Shown here: piece after piece, positions 51,291-60,294 of the stretch
How the letters are laid out: each line of letters begins with the position of its first letter
Position numbering within the stretch: position 1 is the first letter of the stretch
Origin: Limisphaera sp049537155
GTDB taxonomy: Bacteria > Verrucomicrobiota > Verrucomicrobiia > Limisphaerales > Limisphaeraceae
Length of the DNA stretch: 64,000 bases
Reading direction: 5' to 3'
Assembly: GCF_049537155.1 (NCBI RefSeq)
Contig: NZ_JBMVQZ010000004.1
Location: 248,001-312,000 of the forward strand
The notes under the pieces: model-generated
What the model was told of the DNA's origin: nothing
Seen by the model: the letters and a program-made list of their open reading frames with translations, nothing else
The model's database searches: none
Made by a program: the position numbers and the translations under genes

Positions 51291-51721
51291 CACGGTTTGA
51301 CCAGGATCACCTCCAGACGTTTGGGCTCGATGGCGTAACGCATGCCGGGTGGAGGAGGAGGGAGTTGCTGGATGTAACCGGCGGCCACCACCTCGTCCAG
51401 GTTGGCCGGCACCCGGCGTCGTTCCGCCCCGTACCGGCGCACGGCCTGCGTGAGCGTCTGCAGGTCCACCGCCGGTGTGGGTTCGGTGGCACCCGGTGGT
51501 GCAGCAGAGTGCGGGCCCGGCTGGGCCGGCCCGGCGGACATGGCGGGCTCGGCAGGTTCCGGGACGGCAGCTTCCGGTGTTTCACCCGATCGCCCGCATC
51601 CATGGCCCAAAGCCAGCACCGCCGTGCCCAGGCAGAGGCACAGCACCAACCGCCACCGGGGCGCGTGGCGCGCCGGCGCCGGTGCACCCGCCGGGCGAGG
51701 TCTCGTGAGTTGGTTGTTCAT
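51290..51721 (-). CDS. Exported or lipid-anchored protein of unknown function
   Basis: This gene encodes 143 residues. An N-terminal hydrophobic segment ends at a Cys (LCLCLGTAVLALGHGCGRSG), so it is exported and could be a lipoprotein, though the lipobox is imperfect. A Pro/Ala-rich linker follows. The C-terminus (LTQAVRRYGAERRRVPANLD then EVVAAGYIQQLPPPPPGMRY) matches a short helical domain with a P-P-P-G-M-x-Y motif found beside pseudopilin genes in this phylum. It overlaps the pseudopilin start. Codon 1 is the Met of MNNQL; the open frame continues upstream without support. Confidence 0.6.
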   Translation of the reverse strand: MNNQLTRPRPAGAPAPARHAPRWRLVLCLCLGTAVLALGHGCGRSGETPEAAVPEPAEPAMSAGPAQPGPHSAAPPGATEPTPAVDLQTLTQAVRRYGAERRRVPANLDEVVAAGYIQQLPPPPPGMRYAIEPKRLEVILVKP

Positions 51722-51932
51722 CGTCCGGAGGACGGCTTTTGTACGACTAACGTACCGCGGGCCCCCCCTTGCATGCATGTCATGAGAATTGGTGACAAAT
51801 CCTCCGGACCTCGCCGTGCCCTGTCGCGTTGGCGGCGCCACGTCAGCCGGCGCCGGATTTTTTCACCCTTGGTCGGTATTTGTCCCACCCCCTTCGCCAG
51901 GATGGAGGCGAATCAAACGGAGGTGAGAAAGG

Positions 51933-52124
51933 ATGAACCGGATGATGCAGATGGAACTGAAGCTGGACCGCCGGGCGCTGCGGCGATGCACGGAGGCCGA
52001 ACGACGCCGGGCGCGGGCGGCTTGGTGGTTTGCTCAGATGCGGCGGGTGGTGGAGGAGGCCGGCCGTGCGGAAGGCGTTGCGTCGGTGCTGGGCGCGGGT
52101 CGTTCCGTGCCGACCTGTCGTTGA
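51933..52124 (+). CDS. Small basic protein with near-perfect Shine-Dalgarno
   Basis: This ORF encodes 63 residues rich in Arg, Met and Ala, predicted to be helical (MELKLDRRALRRCTEAERRR). Its reality rests on the ribosome-binding site: GGAGGTGA lies 6 nt before the ATG, complementary to the 16S 3' end over 8 bases. No family is recognised. It is not part of an operon: the next plus-strand gene is over 2 kb away, and the nearby genes on the minus strand are convergent or divergent. It might be a DNA- or RNA-binding peptide given its charge. Confidence 0.5.
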   Translation: MNRMMQMELKLDRRALRRCTEAERRRARAAWWFAQMRRVVEEAGRAEGVASVLGAGRSVPTCR

Positions 52125-52452
52125 AGGGGCAGGGCCGCCGCGAAACAGCCCGGGCGCCGGCGGACGGCCCGCTCCGCCCATGCGGGTCGGGTGCGATTCC
52201 GACCTGTTCGTGCCCGTCGGGTGCCCGGCAGGTTCACAAAGAAGTCGGTTCGCTTGGATGGAGAAGCCGGGCGCGGTCGGAGCCCACCCGGTATCCCCGG
52301 GCTGGACTGGGGAGGCGTACGTGTACGCGAGGGTCTCGCCGCTGAACCGGCCCGGCCGGGGGACGGCTTGGTCCTGAACCTCCCGACCGGGCAGACCTGC
52401 GAGGGGGAACCGGAGGGCGGTCCAAGGCCTGTCGCTGGGGCGTCTTGCGGTT
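52125..52452. other. Gene-free interval
   Basis: Between the convergent small basic protein and the sigma-54 activator, about 330 nt hold no convincing ORF. There are several short GC-rich inverted repeats but no T-run terminator and no tRNA or riboswitch consensus that I recognise. Confidence 0.4.
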
Positions 52453-53913
52453 TCATTTCAACGGTGGGTCGGATGATGTCCGGGCGGGGACATGATTTCG
52501 GAAGTCCTCCTTGCGCAGACCATGGCGTCGCATTTTCTCGAAAAGCGCGCGAGGAGTGATGCCCGCCCGGCGTGCCGCCTCACCCACACGCCCGCCGGTC
52601 TGTCGGAGCAAGGCCGTGAAGTAGGCGCGTTCGATGCGCTCCAGTTCCGTTCGGCGCACCTCCTCCCAAGCCCGATTGCTCCATTCGTCCGTCGGTTCGG
52701 TGGTGCCGGTCGGCCGGGCCGACTGGTGCGTGCCTGCGTCGTTGTTCGGATTGTTCCGGATGGCATGAGGGAGGTCGTTGAGCGTGATCTGCGTACCGGA
52801 GCAGAGAAGCATGGCGCGCTCGAGAACGTTCATGAGTTCACGAACGTTGCCAGGCCAGTTGTAACGTTGGAGGGCAGCGAGTGCTTCCGGAGTGATCCCG
52901 GTGACCGGCCGATTGACACGGGTGCGAAGGTAACGAAGGTGACTCTCAACGAGGGCGGGTATGTCTTCGCGGCGTTCGCGAAGAGGAGGCACTATCAGGG
53001 TGATGACGCCCAAGCGGAAGAAGAGGTCCCGGCGGAACCGGCCGGCTTCCACATCGGCGACGAGATCCCGATTGGTGGCCGCCATCACGCGCACGTCCAC
53101 GGTGATGGTGCGTTCGCTGCCCAGGCGGCGGACGGCATGTTCCTGCAGGACTCGCAGCAACTTCACCTGGAGGTGAAGCGGCATTTCCCCGATCTCGTCC
53201 AGAAACAAGGTTCCGCGATGCGCCAGCTCAAAGCTGCCGCGATGGGTCCGAACCGCACCGGTGAAGGCACCCTCCTCGTGGCCGAACAGTTCACTTTCCA
53301 GCAATGTTTCGGGTAACGCCGCGCAGTTGACGGCGATCCAAGGTCCGTTCGCCCGCGGGCTGGCTGCGTGAATGGCTCGAGCCAGGTGCTCCTTTCCAAC
53401 GCCCGTCTCCCCCAGGATCAGAAGGGAGGCATCCGTGGGCACCACACGCCGCACCACGTCCAGGAAGGCCTGCATCGCCGGGCTGATGGATACGAAGTCG
53501 TCCAAAGAAGGCATCGGCCGTTGCTGCCGGGCAGCCGCCAGAAAGGCGCGTCGCTTGTCGAGGATCGAGCGCAGGGCTTCGGCAAGATGTTCGTCCGGCA
53601 AGCGCGGCGAGAGCACGGCCTCGACCCCGGCGGCAATCAGGCGCGCCGCATCGGGTTCCGGCAGGTCCTCTTCCAAAACCACCATCCATGGGCTTTCAGG
53701 CAACAAGCGGAGCGATTGCATGACAGACGAGGCCGGTTGGCGAAGGAACTTCTTCCCGATCAACAACAGGTCACATGCAGCCCTGGCGACGTTTTGAAGG
53801 TCCAGGCTTCTGCCCGGCAGGGCTTCCAACTCGACGTCCAGATTCTCACAGAGTCGTTCCAACCTCTCCCGCAGCGGGCCGGAACCTACCTGTACTGCGA
53901 CCTTGAGTAGCAT
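52453..53913 (-). CDS. Sigma-54-dependent activator with degenerate receiver
   Basis: This gene encodes 486 residues. The N-terminal 120 residues fold like a receiver but lack the acidic pocket (VAVQVGSGP in place of a DD) and the phospho-Asp position holds Gly (DLLLIGKK). The AAA+ domain is complete: Walker A GETGVGKE (168-175), the sigma-54 contact loop GAFTGA (215-220), Walker B LFLDEIG (236-242) and the arginine region RRDLFFRL (294-301). A Fis-type helix-turn-helix ends the protein (RVGEAARRAGITPRALFEKM). It is thus a sigma-54 enhancer-binding protein regulated by something other than phosphorylation, as in FleQ. It is divergent from a small gene with its own sigma-54 promoter. Confidence 0.93.
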   Translation of the reverse strand: MLLKVAVQVGSGPLRERLERLCENLDVELEALPGRSLDLQNVARAACDLLLIGKKFLRQPASSVMQSLRLLPESPWMVVLEEDLPEPDAARLIAAGVEAVLSPRLPDEHLAEALRSILDKRRAFLAAARQQRPMPSLDDFVSISPAMQAFLDVVRRVVPTDASLLILGETGVGKEHLARAIHAASPRANGPWIAVNCAALPETLLESELFGHEEGAFTGAVRTHRGSFELAHRGTLFLDEIGEMPLHLQVKLLRVLQEHAVRRLGSERTITVDVRVMAATNRDLVADVEAGRFRRDLFFRLGVITLIVPPLRERREDIPALVESHLRYLRTRVNRPVTGITPEALAALQRYNWPGNVRELMNVLERAMLLCSGTQITLNDLPHAIRNNPNNDAGTHQSARPTGTTEPTDEWSNRAWEEVRRTELERIERAYFTALLRQTGGRVGEAARRAGITPRALFEKMRRHGLRKEDFRNHVPARTSSDPPLK

Positions 53914-53970
53914 AGGAACTTGCTTTGCCGATGAGCTGTTTGATCAGGAAATGCCACTTCCGACAGAACC

Positions 53971-53985
53971 GGTACCCATGGTACC
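53971..53985. promoter_or_regulatory. Palindrome, candidate activator-binding site
   Basis: GGTACC-CAT-GGTACC is a perfect inverted repeat with a 3-nt spacer. It lies between the divergent activator gene and the sigma-54 promoter, 110 nt upstream of the -24 element, a typical distance for an enhancer. A second repeat, GCAAGCTG/CAGCTTGC (54004-54011 with 54041-54048), lies between it and the promoter. Confidence 0.35.
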
Positions 53986-54094
53986 TCTTTTCTCAGGCGC
54001 GGCGCAAGCTGAACGGGGACCGGCAACGAGGGATCCTCCGCAGCTTGCTGTCGTTGTGTGGGTTGCGCATGAGGGTCCGTTTCGCGGGGCGAAT

Positions 54095-54110
54095 TGGCAT
54101 GTCTGTTGCC
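54095..54110 (+). promoter_or_regulatory. Sigma-54 promoter of a small gene
   Basis: TGGCATGTCTGTTGCC matches the -24/-12 consensus, with the invariant GG (54096-54097) and GC (54108-54109) exactly 10 nt apart and TTGC intact. The predicted start is near 54121. It is divergent from, and next to, a sigma-54 activator gene, which strengthens the call. Confidence 0.65.
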
Positions 54111-54191
54111 ATCAAGGTTGCAGTGAGGAGCCGCAGTGTGGCGAGGGTGCCACGGTGGTGCGGGTCCGTAACCCAACGACTGAAGACGCAT

Positions 54192-54365
54192 ATGGCTCAG
54201 ACGAATCCTCCGTCCGGACAACCGCCCAAGGGGCCGGCTTCCGGTAAACCGAAGGGTGAACCTTCTTCGAAACCACAGAGTAAACCTTCATCTCCCACCG
54301 GGCAGCCGGGTGGGGGACAACCTGGTTCACCGTCAGGGCCCTCCGGACAGCCCCCGAAGCGGTAG
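54192..54365 (+). CDS. Pro/Gly/Ser-rich 57-residue protein
   Basis: This ORF encodes 57 residues made almost only of Pro, Gly, Ser, Lys and Gln (NPPSGQPPKGPASGKPKGEP, then SGPSGQPPKR at the end). It has no signal peptide or hydrophobic segment and would be disordered. It is placed within a clear transcription unit, from the sigma-54 promoter at 54095 to the hairpin at 54395-54432. The ribosome-binding site is weak (GAAGACGCAT), so the unit could instead make a small RNA. GC content and amino-acid use differ from the neighbouring genes. The larger frame upstream (from 53925) crosses the promoter and is rejected. Confidence 0.5.
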   Translation: MAQTNPPSGQPPKGPASGKPKGEPSSKPQSKPSSPTGQPGGGQPGSPSGPSGQPPKR

Positions 54366-54394
54366 TTGACAAGTCTGGAAGTGCGGAGGCGAGC

Positions 54395-54432
54395 GAGCCC
54401 GTTCCCCGCGTTGTGTCGTGGGGAACGGGCTC
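54395..54432 (+). terminator. Strong hairpin ending the small-gene unit
   Basis: A 13-bp perfect stem (GAGCCCGTTCCCC at 54395-54407 with GGGGAACGGGCTC at 54420-54432) has a 12-nt loop. It begins 30 nt after the stop of the 57-codon ORF. The sequence after it is ATTGACACC, with little T. Stem length and position support termination. Confidence 0.6.
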
Positions 54433-54607
54433 ATTGACACCGGGCGAGGCCGGCTTGTGCTGGGCGGGCCGGGCTGTCCCCGGAGGAGGGGTGGATTCAC
54501 CCGCGCGAACGGCTGCTGTGGGCGTCGTACCCATTGACGGTGGTGGCTGGGCGTGTGGGGGCGGGTGGGCGAGGTTCGGAGAATCCGCGCGATTCACGGC
54601 GGGTGTC

Positions 54608-57600
54608 ATGCGGCGGCGTGTCGGAGTCTTGCTCGGGTGCATGCAGATGGTCGCGTTGACCGCATGGGCGGGCACGCGAACTTTCGCGACCTTCGAGGAA
54701 GCGTGTGTCGCCCTGGGGTTTGACCCGTATGCGCCCCAAAGCGTCGCGGTGGTGTTTCTATCCGACGTGCACCTGAATCTTTCGGGCACGTTGTATCCCG
54801 TTACGACGAATCTGGATGCACGGATGTTGAGCTTTCTCAACACGCTGCGTCCTGCTCCGTATGCTGTACTCGTCGGGGGAGATGTGTGCGAGGCTCTGGC
54901 GCCGATGCCCGGGTGGAGGCCGACGGAGTGGAGCTGGCGTCTGGGTACGAATGAGTTCGTTTTGTGGAAACGGGTGGTTCAGCAGCTGACGAATGTGGGA
55001 CCGGGTGGCGTCATTTGGGTACCCGGCAACCACGACCAGTTGGATGAGGAAGCGGACGCAGAAACGTTCCGCCGCTGGTTTCCGGAAATGCCGACCCGTC
55101 AAGTGGTGGACGTGGGCGGTGCGAGGTTTTTTCTGCTCAATTGCGGGAATTTCGGCGGACGTTCAGTGGCACAGAAGGAATGGCTTCGCCAACAGTGGGT
55201 CCAGACCGGTCCTGGACGGGAACGGATTATCGTCATTCACGTGCCGCCGTTTTTGCAGAAGGCCACGTACCGGGGACTGGCCACGGATCTGGAGGAAGTG
55301 ATAGGTGATTACGCGGGACGCTTGTGGGTGTTGAGCGGCCACGAGCATGCGCATTCCGTTCGAGCGTACGAGGTGGGGCGGGCCAGAGTGGCTCAGATTG
55401 TTGTGGGCACGGCAAACCCTCAGGCGACCAACGGCCGATCTTATGACACCGGCTGCCTGGTTCTCTGTTTGAGCAACGGTGTTGCAGGGATGATCTACTG
55501 GCACCTGCATGACGGCCGGTTCCGAATCGTGGACTCTCCGAATTGGGACAACCCGGTTCGGTTCCGAACGGCGTTTCAGGATGCAGAGAACCTCATCTTC
55601 CGGAGGTTGAAAGCCAGGGGGAAGCCCCCGGAGGTGGTGTCGCTTTCTGCGGAGGATGCCGTGGAGTGGTACGCTTACACGCGGTCCTTGGAATGGCGAT
55701 TTCCAGAGAGTTGGCTGGGCCGTCGTCCACAAGAGTTTCTGCTGCTGGGGGTCGGGATCTCGCCCGGGGCAACGCTGGAGGTATGGGGTGGGGATGGACA
55801 GTGGCGCCGAGTGGATGGGTCGCAGGGAATGGACAACCTGTACAGGTTTCCCTTGCCGGCGGACGCAGGATCTTCAGACGGCGATCTGCGCATCCGTTAC
55901 ACGAGTCCGGGCCAAAACGACTTTATTGGCGGGTGGGCGTTGATGGGGACAGGGCGGGCCGACACCAGCAGCGCGGACGTCGGATGGGATGACCCATGGT
56001 TTGTAGTCCGGCCTGGGGAGGGGGTTGCCGTCCCGGTCGCACCGTGGTGGGGCCCATCCGCTTCGTCGGCACCGTGGCGGTTGGTCATGGGCACGCCCGG
56101 GGCGTGGATGGAGTCTGAGCTGGGATGGATTCGCTGGCGCGTTCCTGTGGGTGCGCACCGGCCGGGATGGATCCGTTGGATGGCGGGGTCCACCACTTCT
56201 TCGGGTGGCGAGGTGTCCGTGGCCCTTACAATGGCGGTGGTTCCTGAGCAAGCTTGGATGGAGTTGCGCCCTGAATCGCAGGTCTGGTCAGTGCAAGACT
56301 TCGCCCGTGTGAATGACCCGGCGTGGATGACTCCCGAGGCTTCCGAGAAGGAGTGGCCGAAACTGAAGTCGCCCCTTGGCTACGGCCATTCCGGATTGAC
56401 CAGCGACCTCCGCCAAGCATGGGGCTTGGCACCGAAGTCGGTTGCAGTTCGCGGATGGTTTCGGTGGGAGGGTCCGGAGCAGTCCGGGGCTGCGCCAACG
56501 TTGAAACTGAGCGCGGGATCGCGCTGGCAGCTGTGGGTCAATGGCCAGTCGGTGGGGAGCAGCGATGCGAGCAGCGGCACCAGGCAAAGTGGCCGATTGA
56601 GCCAATCCGATTTTGCAGCCAGCGGTGGACCGAATCCTGTGCTTTCATTGCCACTTTCCCAGTTCCGTGCGGGCCGCAACCTGGTGGCTCTCAGGGTCTG
56701 GGCTGATGCGGCTGAGACGTCCCCGCGGTATTACTGGCCGTTCGACTCGCCGGCGGAGGACTGGGCGGACGTGATGTCCGGCGAGCGGCTGGCAAAGGGT
56801 GGAACGAATTGGGACTCGATTCCGGGCCGATGGGGCCTGGCTGCCACCAACGCCGGCACCTCGGCAGGAATGGAGATGCCGGGATCGGAGTCCTGGACGA
56901 TCGGCGAAGGATTCACGGTAGGCGGTTGGTTTTCGTATGGCTGGAGGAGTGGGAACGACCCAAGCACGGTAGCCATCGAAAAGCCCGGCGTGTTTGCGCT
57001 GTATTACACCGGTACGCGGACGAACCGGTACCGTTTTCGCGTGGGTCAGGCCGAGGTGGAGGCGGCCGTCCCGGGCATCCTACCCGGTCAATGGCGCTTG
57101 GTTGTCGGTTGGTTCGACGGCCGTCGCGTGGGGATTCAAGTGGATGACGCAGGTTCCTGGGAAGTTCCGGCGCAAGGGATTCCTTCGGGCTCCCTGCCCA
57201 TCCGCCTGCTTCGACGTTCCGGCGGCGGAGGCTTTGCAGCGGACGAGGTGTTCGTTTTCGACCGAGTGCTGACATCGATGGAAAGGAGCCGCATTTATCG
57301 AGAGGGGGTACAGGCTCTGCTGGGCACTTCCGGCCTGTGGTTTGATGCCGTGGTGGCCGCGGCGAGGGTTGAACGTGCCGCGTTTCGGTCGGTACCCGAC
57401 CGTGTGGTGGGTTTTGCTGGGCAGAGCCTTTCGTTGGACCTGGGCGTCTGGAGCGAGTGGCCCGCCCGCTTTCAGTGGTTCCGCGAAGGTGTCCTGCAAC
57501 CTGGTTGGACGAATGCCCAGGCTCATTGGGATCGGCTGACAGGCATGGAATCCGGCCGTTACACGCTTGTTGCCAGCAACGCCGCCGGGTCGGTAACCAG

Positions 57601-57865
57601 TCCGCCCGTTGCTGTTGTGGTCCTGGAGCCGGTTCGTTTGGAGTATGAGCGCGGCTGGTCTGACGAATTCATTTGGCTGCGCTTCCCGGGGATGGCCCGG
57701 CTGCCGGACGCGGTAGTCCCGTCAGCCGTCATCCTGGAGACGTCCAGTGACCTCGTCGAGTGGACAGAGGTGGAGCGCTGGGAAGATGTGCGTGTTCCGA
57801 AGAGAATCCCGGTGAAGGTTTCCGGAGACACAGCCCGCTTCTTCCGCATGCGGTTGAAGCTCTGA
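54608..57865 (+). CDS. Large secreted metallophosphoesterase with LamG/Ig domains
   Basis: This gene encodes 1085 residues. A signal peptide (VGVLLGCMQMVALTAWA) is followed by a calcineurin-like phosphoesterase domain. Metal-binding motifs in order are SDVHL (D53, H55), GGDVC, PGNHDQ near 140, VIHVPP and SGHEHAH near 243. Next come beta-rich domains: a galactose-binding-like region (about 600-700, WQLWVNGQSVGSSD), a LamG-like lectin domain (about 766-890, EGFTVGGWFSYGW), an Ig-like domain (about 930-1010) and the shared C-terminal module ending RFFRMRLKL. It probably hydrolyses extracellular phosphate esters; the substrate is unknown. ATG 54608 opens the signal peptide; 65 codons upstream are rejected. 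Confidence 0.85.
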   Translation: MRRRVGVLLGCMQMVALTAWAGTRTFATFEEACVALGFDPYAPQSVAVVFLSDVHLNLSGTLYPVTTNLDARMLSFLNTLRPAPYAVLVGGDVCEALAPMPGWRPTEWSWRLGTNEFVLWKRVVQQLTNVGPGGVIWVPGNHDQLDEEADAETFRRWFPEMPTRQVVDVGGARFFLLNCGNFGGRSVAQKEWLRQQWVQTGPGRERIIVIHVPPFLQKATYRGLATDLEEVIGDYAGRLWVLSGHEHAHSVRAYEVGRARVAQIVVGTANPQATNGRSYDTGCLVLCLSNGVAGMIYWHLHDGRFRIVDSPNWDNPVRFRTAFQDAENLIFRRLKARGKPPEVVSLSAEDAVEWYAYTRSLEWRFPESWLGRRPQEFLLLGVGISPGATLEVWGGDGQWRRVDGSQGMDNLYRFPLPADAGSSDGDLRIRYTSPGQNDFIGGWALMGTGRADTSSADVGWDDPWFVVRPGEGVAVPVAPWWGPSASSAPWRLVMGTPGAWMESELGWIRWRVPVGAHRPGWIRWMAGSTTSSGGEVSVALTMAVVPEQAWMELRPESQVWSVQDFARVNDPAWMTPEASEKEWPKLKSPLGYGHSGLTSDLRQAWGLAPKSVAVRGWFRWEGPEQSGAAPTLKLSAGSRWQLWVNGQSVGSSDASSGTRQSGRLSQSDFAASGGPNPVLSLPLSQFRAGRNLVALRVWADAAETSPRYYWPFDSPAEDWADVMSGERLAKGGTNWDSIPGRWGLAATNAGTSAGMEMPGSESWTIGEGFTVGGWFSYGWRSGNDPSTVAIEKPGVFALYYTGTRTNRYRFRVGQAEVEAAVPGILPGQWRLVVGWFDGRRVGIQVDDAGSWEVPAQGIPSGSLPIRLLRRSGGGGFAADEVFVFDRVLTSMERSRIYREGVQALLGTSGLWFDAVVAAARVERAAFRSVPDRVVGFAGQSLSLDLGVWSEWPARFQWFREGVLQPGWTNAQAHWDRLTGMESGRYTLVASNAAGSVTSPPVAVVVLEPVRLEYERGWSDEFIWLRFPGMARLPDAVVPSAVILETSSDLVEWTEVERWEDVRVPKRIPVKVSGDTARFFRMRLKL

Positions 57866-58034
57866 AGAGCGTGCCGCTCTGTGGGACGCCGAGCGTAGCG
57901 AACATGGAGTCTGCAGCATGGGGCGGGACTGGACGCGGCGTTGGAAATGCTTGCACCGGGGAGGTGGACGGGCTTGAAGGTCATTCACATCCGGAGCTTG
58001 GGTGTAAATTCGGTGGACCATTTGTGGAGGAAGC

Positions 58035-60086
58035 ATGGCCGCAGTGGTTGTTCAGGAGGAACGTTCCCACAACATGGGCGGCATCTTGCTTGATGCACAG
58101 CGCGGCAGATGCGCGGTGAATGGCGGTGAAGGCGGGGGAGAGTCATCAGGCCGCCTGATGTGGGGGATGGTGGCAGGTTTACTGATCTGGGTGCTTCTGT
58201 CAGCAGGTCCACTCCACGCGGGTGCCGTGGACCCCGTGTTGGTGCCCGTCGGCGCTTCGTGGAGGTACCGGGTCAATCGTGTGGACAGTCAGGGACCTCC
58301 CCCGGGCTGGTGGGGGACCGAGTTCGATGATTCACAGTGGCCGGAGGGGCGCTCGGGATTCGGCACAGGTCTGGGAGACGAAGCGACGGTTCTGGAACGG
58401 ACCAACGTAGTTTCGGCGTGTTTTCGGACCCGGTTCACGTTGGAGGATCCGACCCAGGTGAGGTGGTTGATCCTGCGGGCGAGCTATCAAAGCGGCTTGG
58501 CCGTGTGGGTGAACGGTCAGGAGGTGTATCGGACGGGGCTGAGCCAACCGCCGGAAGTTTGGAACCAGACGGCGCCGTTTTCCTGGCGGTTTTACACGCG
58601 AGAGCTGGATCTGAGCGCGTACCGTGGGCTGTTGAACACGGGCATGAACGTCCTGGCCGTTCAGGTGCAGAGTCATACCTCCCAGGTGGCCGCATTGTTC
58701 TGGTCAGGCGAGCTGCGAGCCAACCTGACGCGGGGCCCGCTCATTCAACGTTTGGAGTCTCGCCGGGCATGGATCGCCTTTCGCACCCCGTCGCCCGTGG
58801 CCGTGCGAGTTCGACACGGCCCTGCGGACCGGGGGATGTCTTTTGCGTCGTCCTCAGCTGGTGAAGGGACGAACCACCTGATCGAACTTGACGGGCTGCA
58901 GCCGGGCAGGGAGTGGACCTACCAGGTGGAAGTGGGGACCGAGACCGGTTGGTTGGCCACGCCTCCGGAAACGTTTCGAACGCCTCTTGAGAACGGTCCC
59001 CTGCGGTTTGTTGTGATTGGCGACAGCGGGTCGGGGACACTACCCCAGCTTCAGGTCGTTTCCTGTCTGTCCACAGCGGCAATGGATTTGATCCTTCACA
59101 CCGGGGACCTTGTGTATCCGGAATTGACGCGGGAACTGGTGGATCTGCGGTGCTTCAGCGTGTTTGGGCCTCTGCTACGGCGCGTGCCACTTTATCCGAC
59201 GATGGGCAACCATGACGTGTACAACACCCTCTACCGGGCCCCTCCCGGTACTCCCTACCTGGAGACGTTTGCCATGTTGACCAATTCCCTGACCGGCACG
59301 GCTCACTTCTACTCCTTCGACCGGGGAGACGCCCACTTCGTCAGTCTGTTTGTTCCCGGGCTTCTACCCTATCCGGAACTGCAGGCCTACGCGTTGGGCG
59401 CTGACAGCCTGCAGCTGCAATGGCTCGAACAAGACCTGGCCAGGACAGACCGGCCGTGGAGAATTGTTTTCATGCACAGCCCGATGTTCACGTCGGGTGG
59501 CAGGCGATACGACGATCTCAACACGAACGGAGTGCCCGACCGCGTGGAATTGCAGACCTGGCTGCTGCCGGTGTTGCAGCGGTACGGAGTGCAGGTGGCT
59601 TTCTTCGGCCATGACCATGTCTATGAGCGGTTTCGTCCTGTCGGTTCCCTGTTCATGTGGACCACAGGCGGTGGCGGATACACGCTTTACTCCCTGACCG
59701 AGAGAGATCCCCTCAGTGAGCGGTTTGAGACTCGGTTTCACCATCTGGAGTGCGAGTTGTCACGGGATCGGCTGCGAGTGGTTGCGCGGGACCGTTGGGG
59801 TGTCGTGTTCGATGAGGCCGAGGTGCCGAGGGTTTTGGCGCCCCGGTTGCAGGCCACCGTGAGCCGCCTGCAACCGGGTGGGGACTGGCGGCTGCGATTG
59901 CGTTGGAACAGTGCCCCGGGTGAGCGCTATCGGGTCGAACGCTCGGCCTCGGCGTTGGGAGTTTTTGAAGCAGATGCAGAAATTGTCGCCCGGGACTTTT
60001 GGGTGGAGTGGGAGTGTTCCATCGCCGTCGCGCCGGCGCTGGGGCCTGCGGGGGCCAGTTTTTACCGCGTCGTCTGGCTTCGATGA
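58035..60086 (+). CDS. Purple-acid-phosphatase-like secreted phosphoesterase
   Basis: This gene encodes 683 residues. A membrane anchor or late signal peptide (about 42-63, LMWGMVAGLLIWVLLSAGPL) is followed by a beta-sandwich domain (about 70-235), a Fn3-like domain typical of purple acid phosphatases (about 245-320), and the catalytic domain. The metal ligands appear in order as VVIGDSGSG near 329, HTGDLVY, MGNHDVYN near 390, MHSPMF and FGHDHVYERF near 525. The C-terminus (LRLRWNSAPGERYRVERSAS then SFYRVVWLR) is the shared module. GGAGG lies 4 nt before the ATG. It follows the other phosphoesterase by 169 nt on the same strand. Confidence 0.87.
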   Translation: MAAVVVQEERSHNMGGILLDAQRGRCAVNGGEGGGESSGRLMWGMVAGLLIWVLLSAGPLHAGAVDPVLVPVGASWRYRVNRVDSQGPPPGWWGTEFDDSQWPEGRSGFGTGLGDEATVLERTNVVSACFRTRFTLEDPTQVRWLILRASYQSGLAVWVNGQEVYRTGLSQPPEVWNQTAPFSWRFYTRELDLSAYRGLLNTGMNVLAVQVQSHTSQVAALFWSGELRANLTRGPLIQRLESRRAWIAFRTPSPVAVRVRHGPADRGMSFASSSAGEGTNHLIELDGLQPGREWTYQVEVGTETGWLATPPETFRTPLENGPLRFVVIGDSGSGTLPQLQVVSCLSTAAMDLILHTGDLVYPELTRELVDLRCFSVFGPLLRRVPLYPTMGNHDVYNTLYRAPPGTPYLETFAMLTNSLTGTAHFYSFDRGDAHFVSLFVPGLLPYPELQAYALGADSLQLQWLEQDLARTDRPWRIVFMHSPMFTSGGRRYDDLNTNGVPDRVELQTWLLPVLQRYGVQVAFFGHDHVYERFRPVGSLFMWTTGGGGYTLYSLTERDPLSERFETRFHHLECELSRDRLRVVARDRWGVVFDEAEVPRVLAPRLQATVSRLQPGGDWRLRLRWNSAPGERYRVERSASALGVFEADAEIVARDFWVEWECSIAVAPALGPAGASFYRVVWLR

Positions 60087-60294
60087 GGTTGGTTTCGGGC
60101 TGGTGGGGCTGGCGCGTTTGTCGCTGGATGGGCGGCATGAAGAACGGGCCCTCGGCCCCTTCGCAGTCGTCAGCGCAGCAAAGGTTTCAACTGCAGAGCC
60201 CGCCTCGACTCGTGGGAGAACTGCCCCCGGTGAGGGGAGGAAAGGCAGAACGTGGATGGCCACCAGTGGCACGCCGATCCCTCCACGGCGGGAC
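60087..60294. other. Short convergent interval
   Basis: This 208-nt gap lies between the plus-strand phosphatase and the minus-strand cysN. I see no ORF with a ribosome-binding site and no convincing terminator hairpin with a T-run. Confidence 0.4.

Noticed and set aside
54366..54371. TTGACA boxes at 54366 and 54434 as a sigma-70 promoter for the phosphoesterase gene
   Set aside because: No -10 element lies at 16-18 nt and the boxes flank a terminator hairpin.
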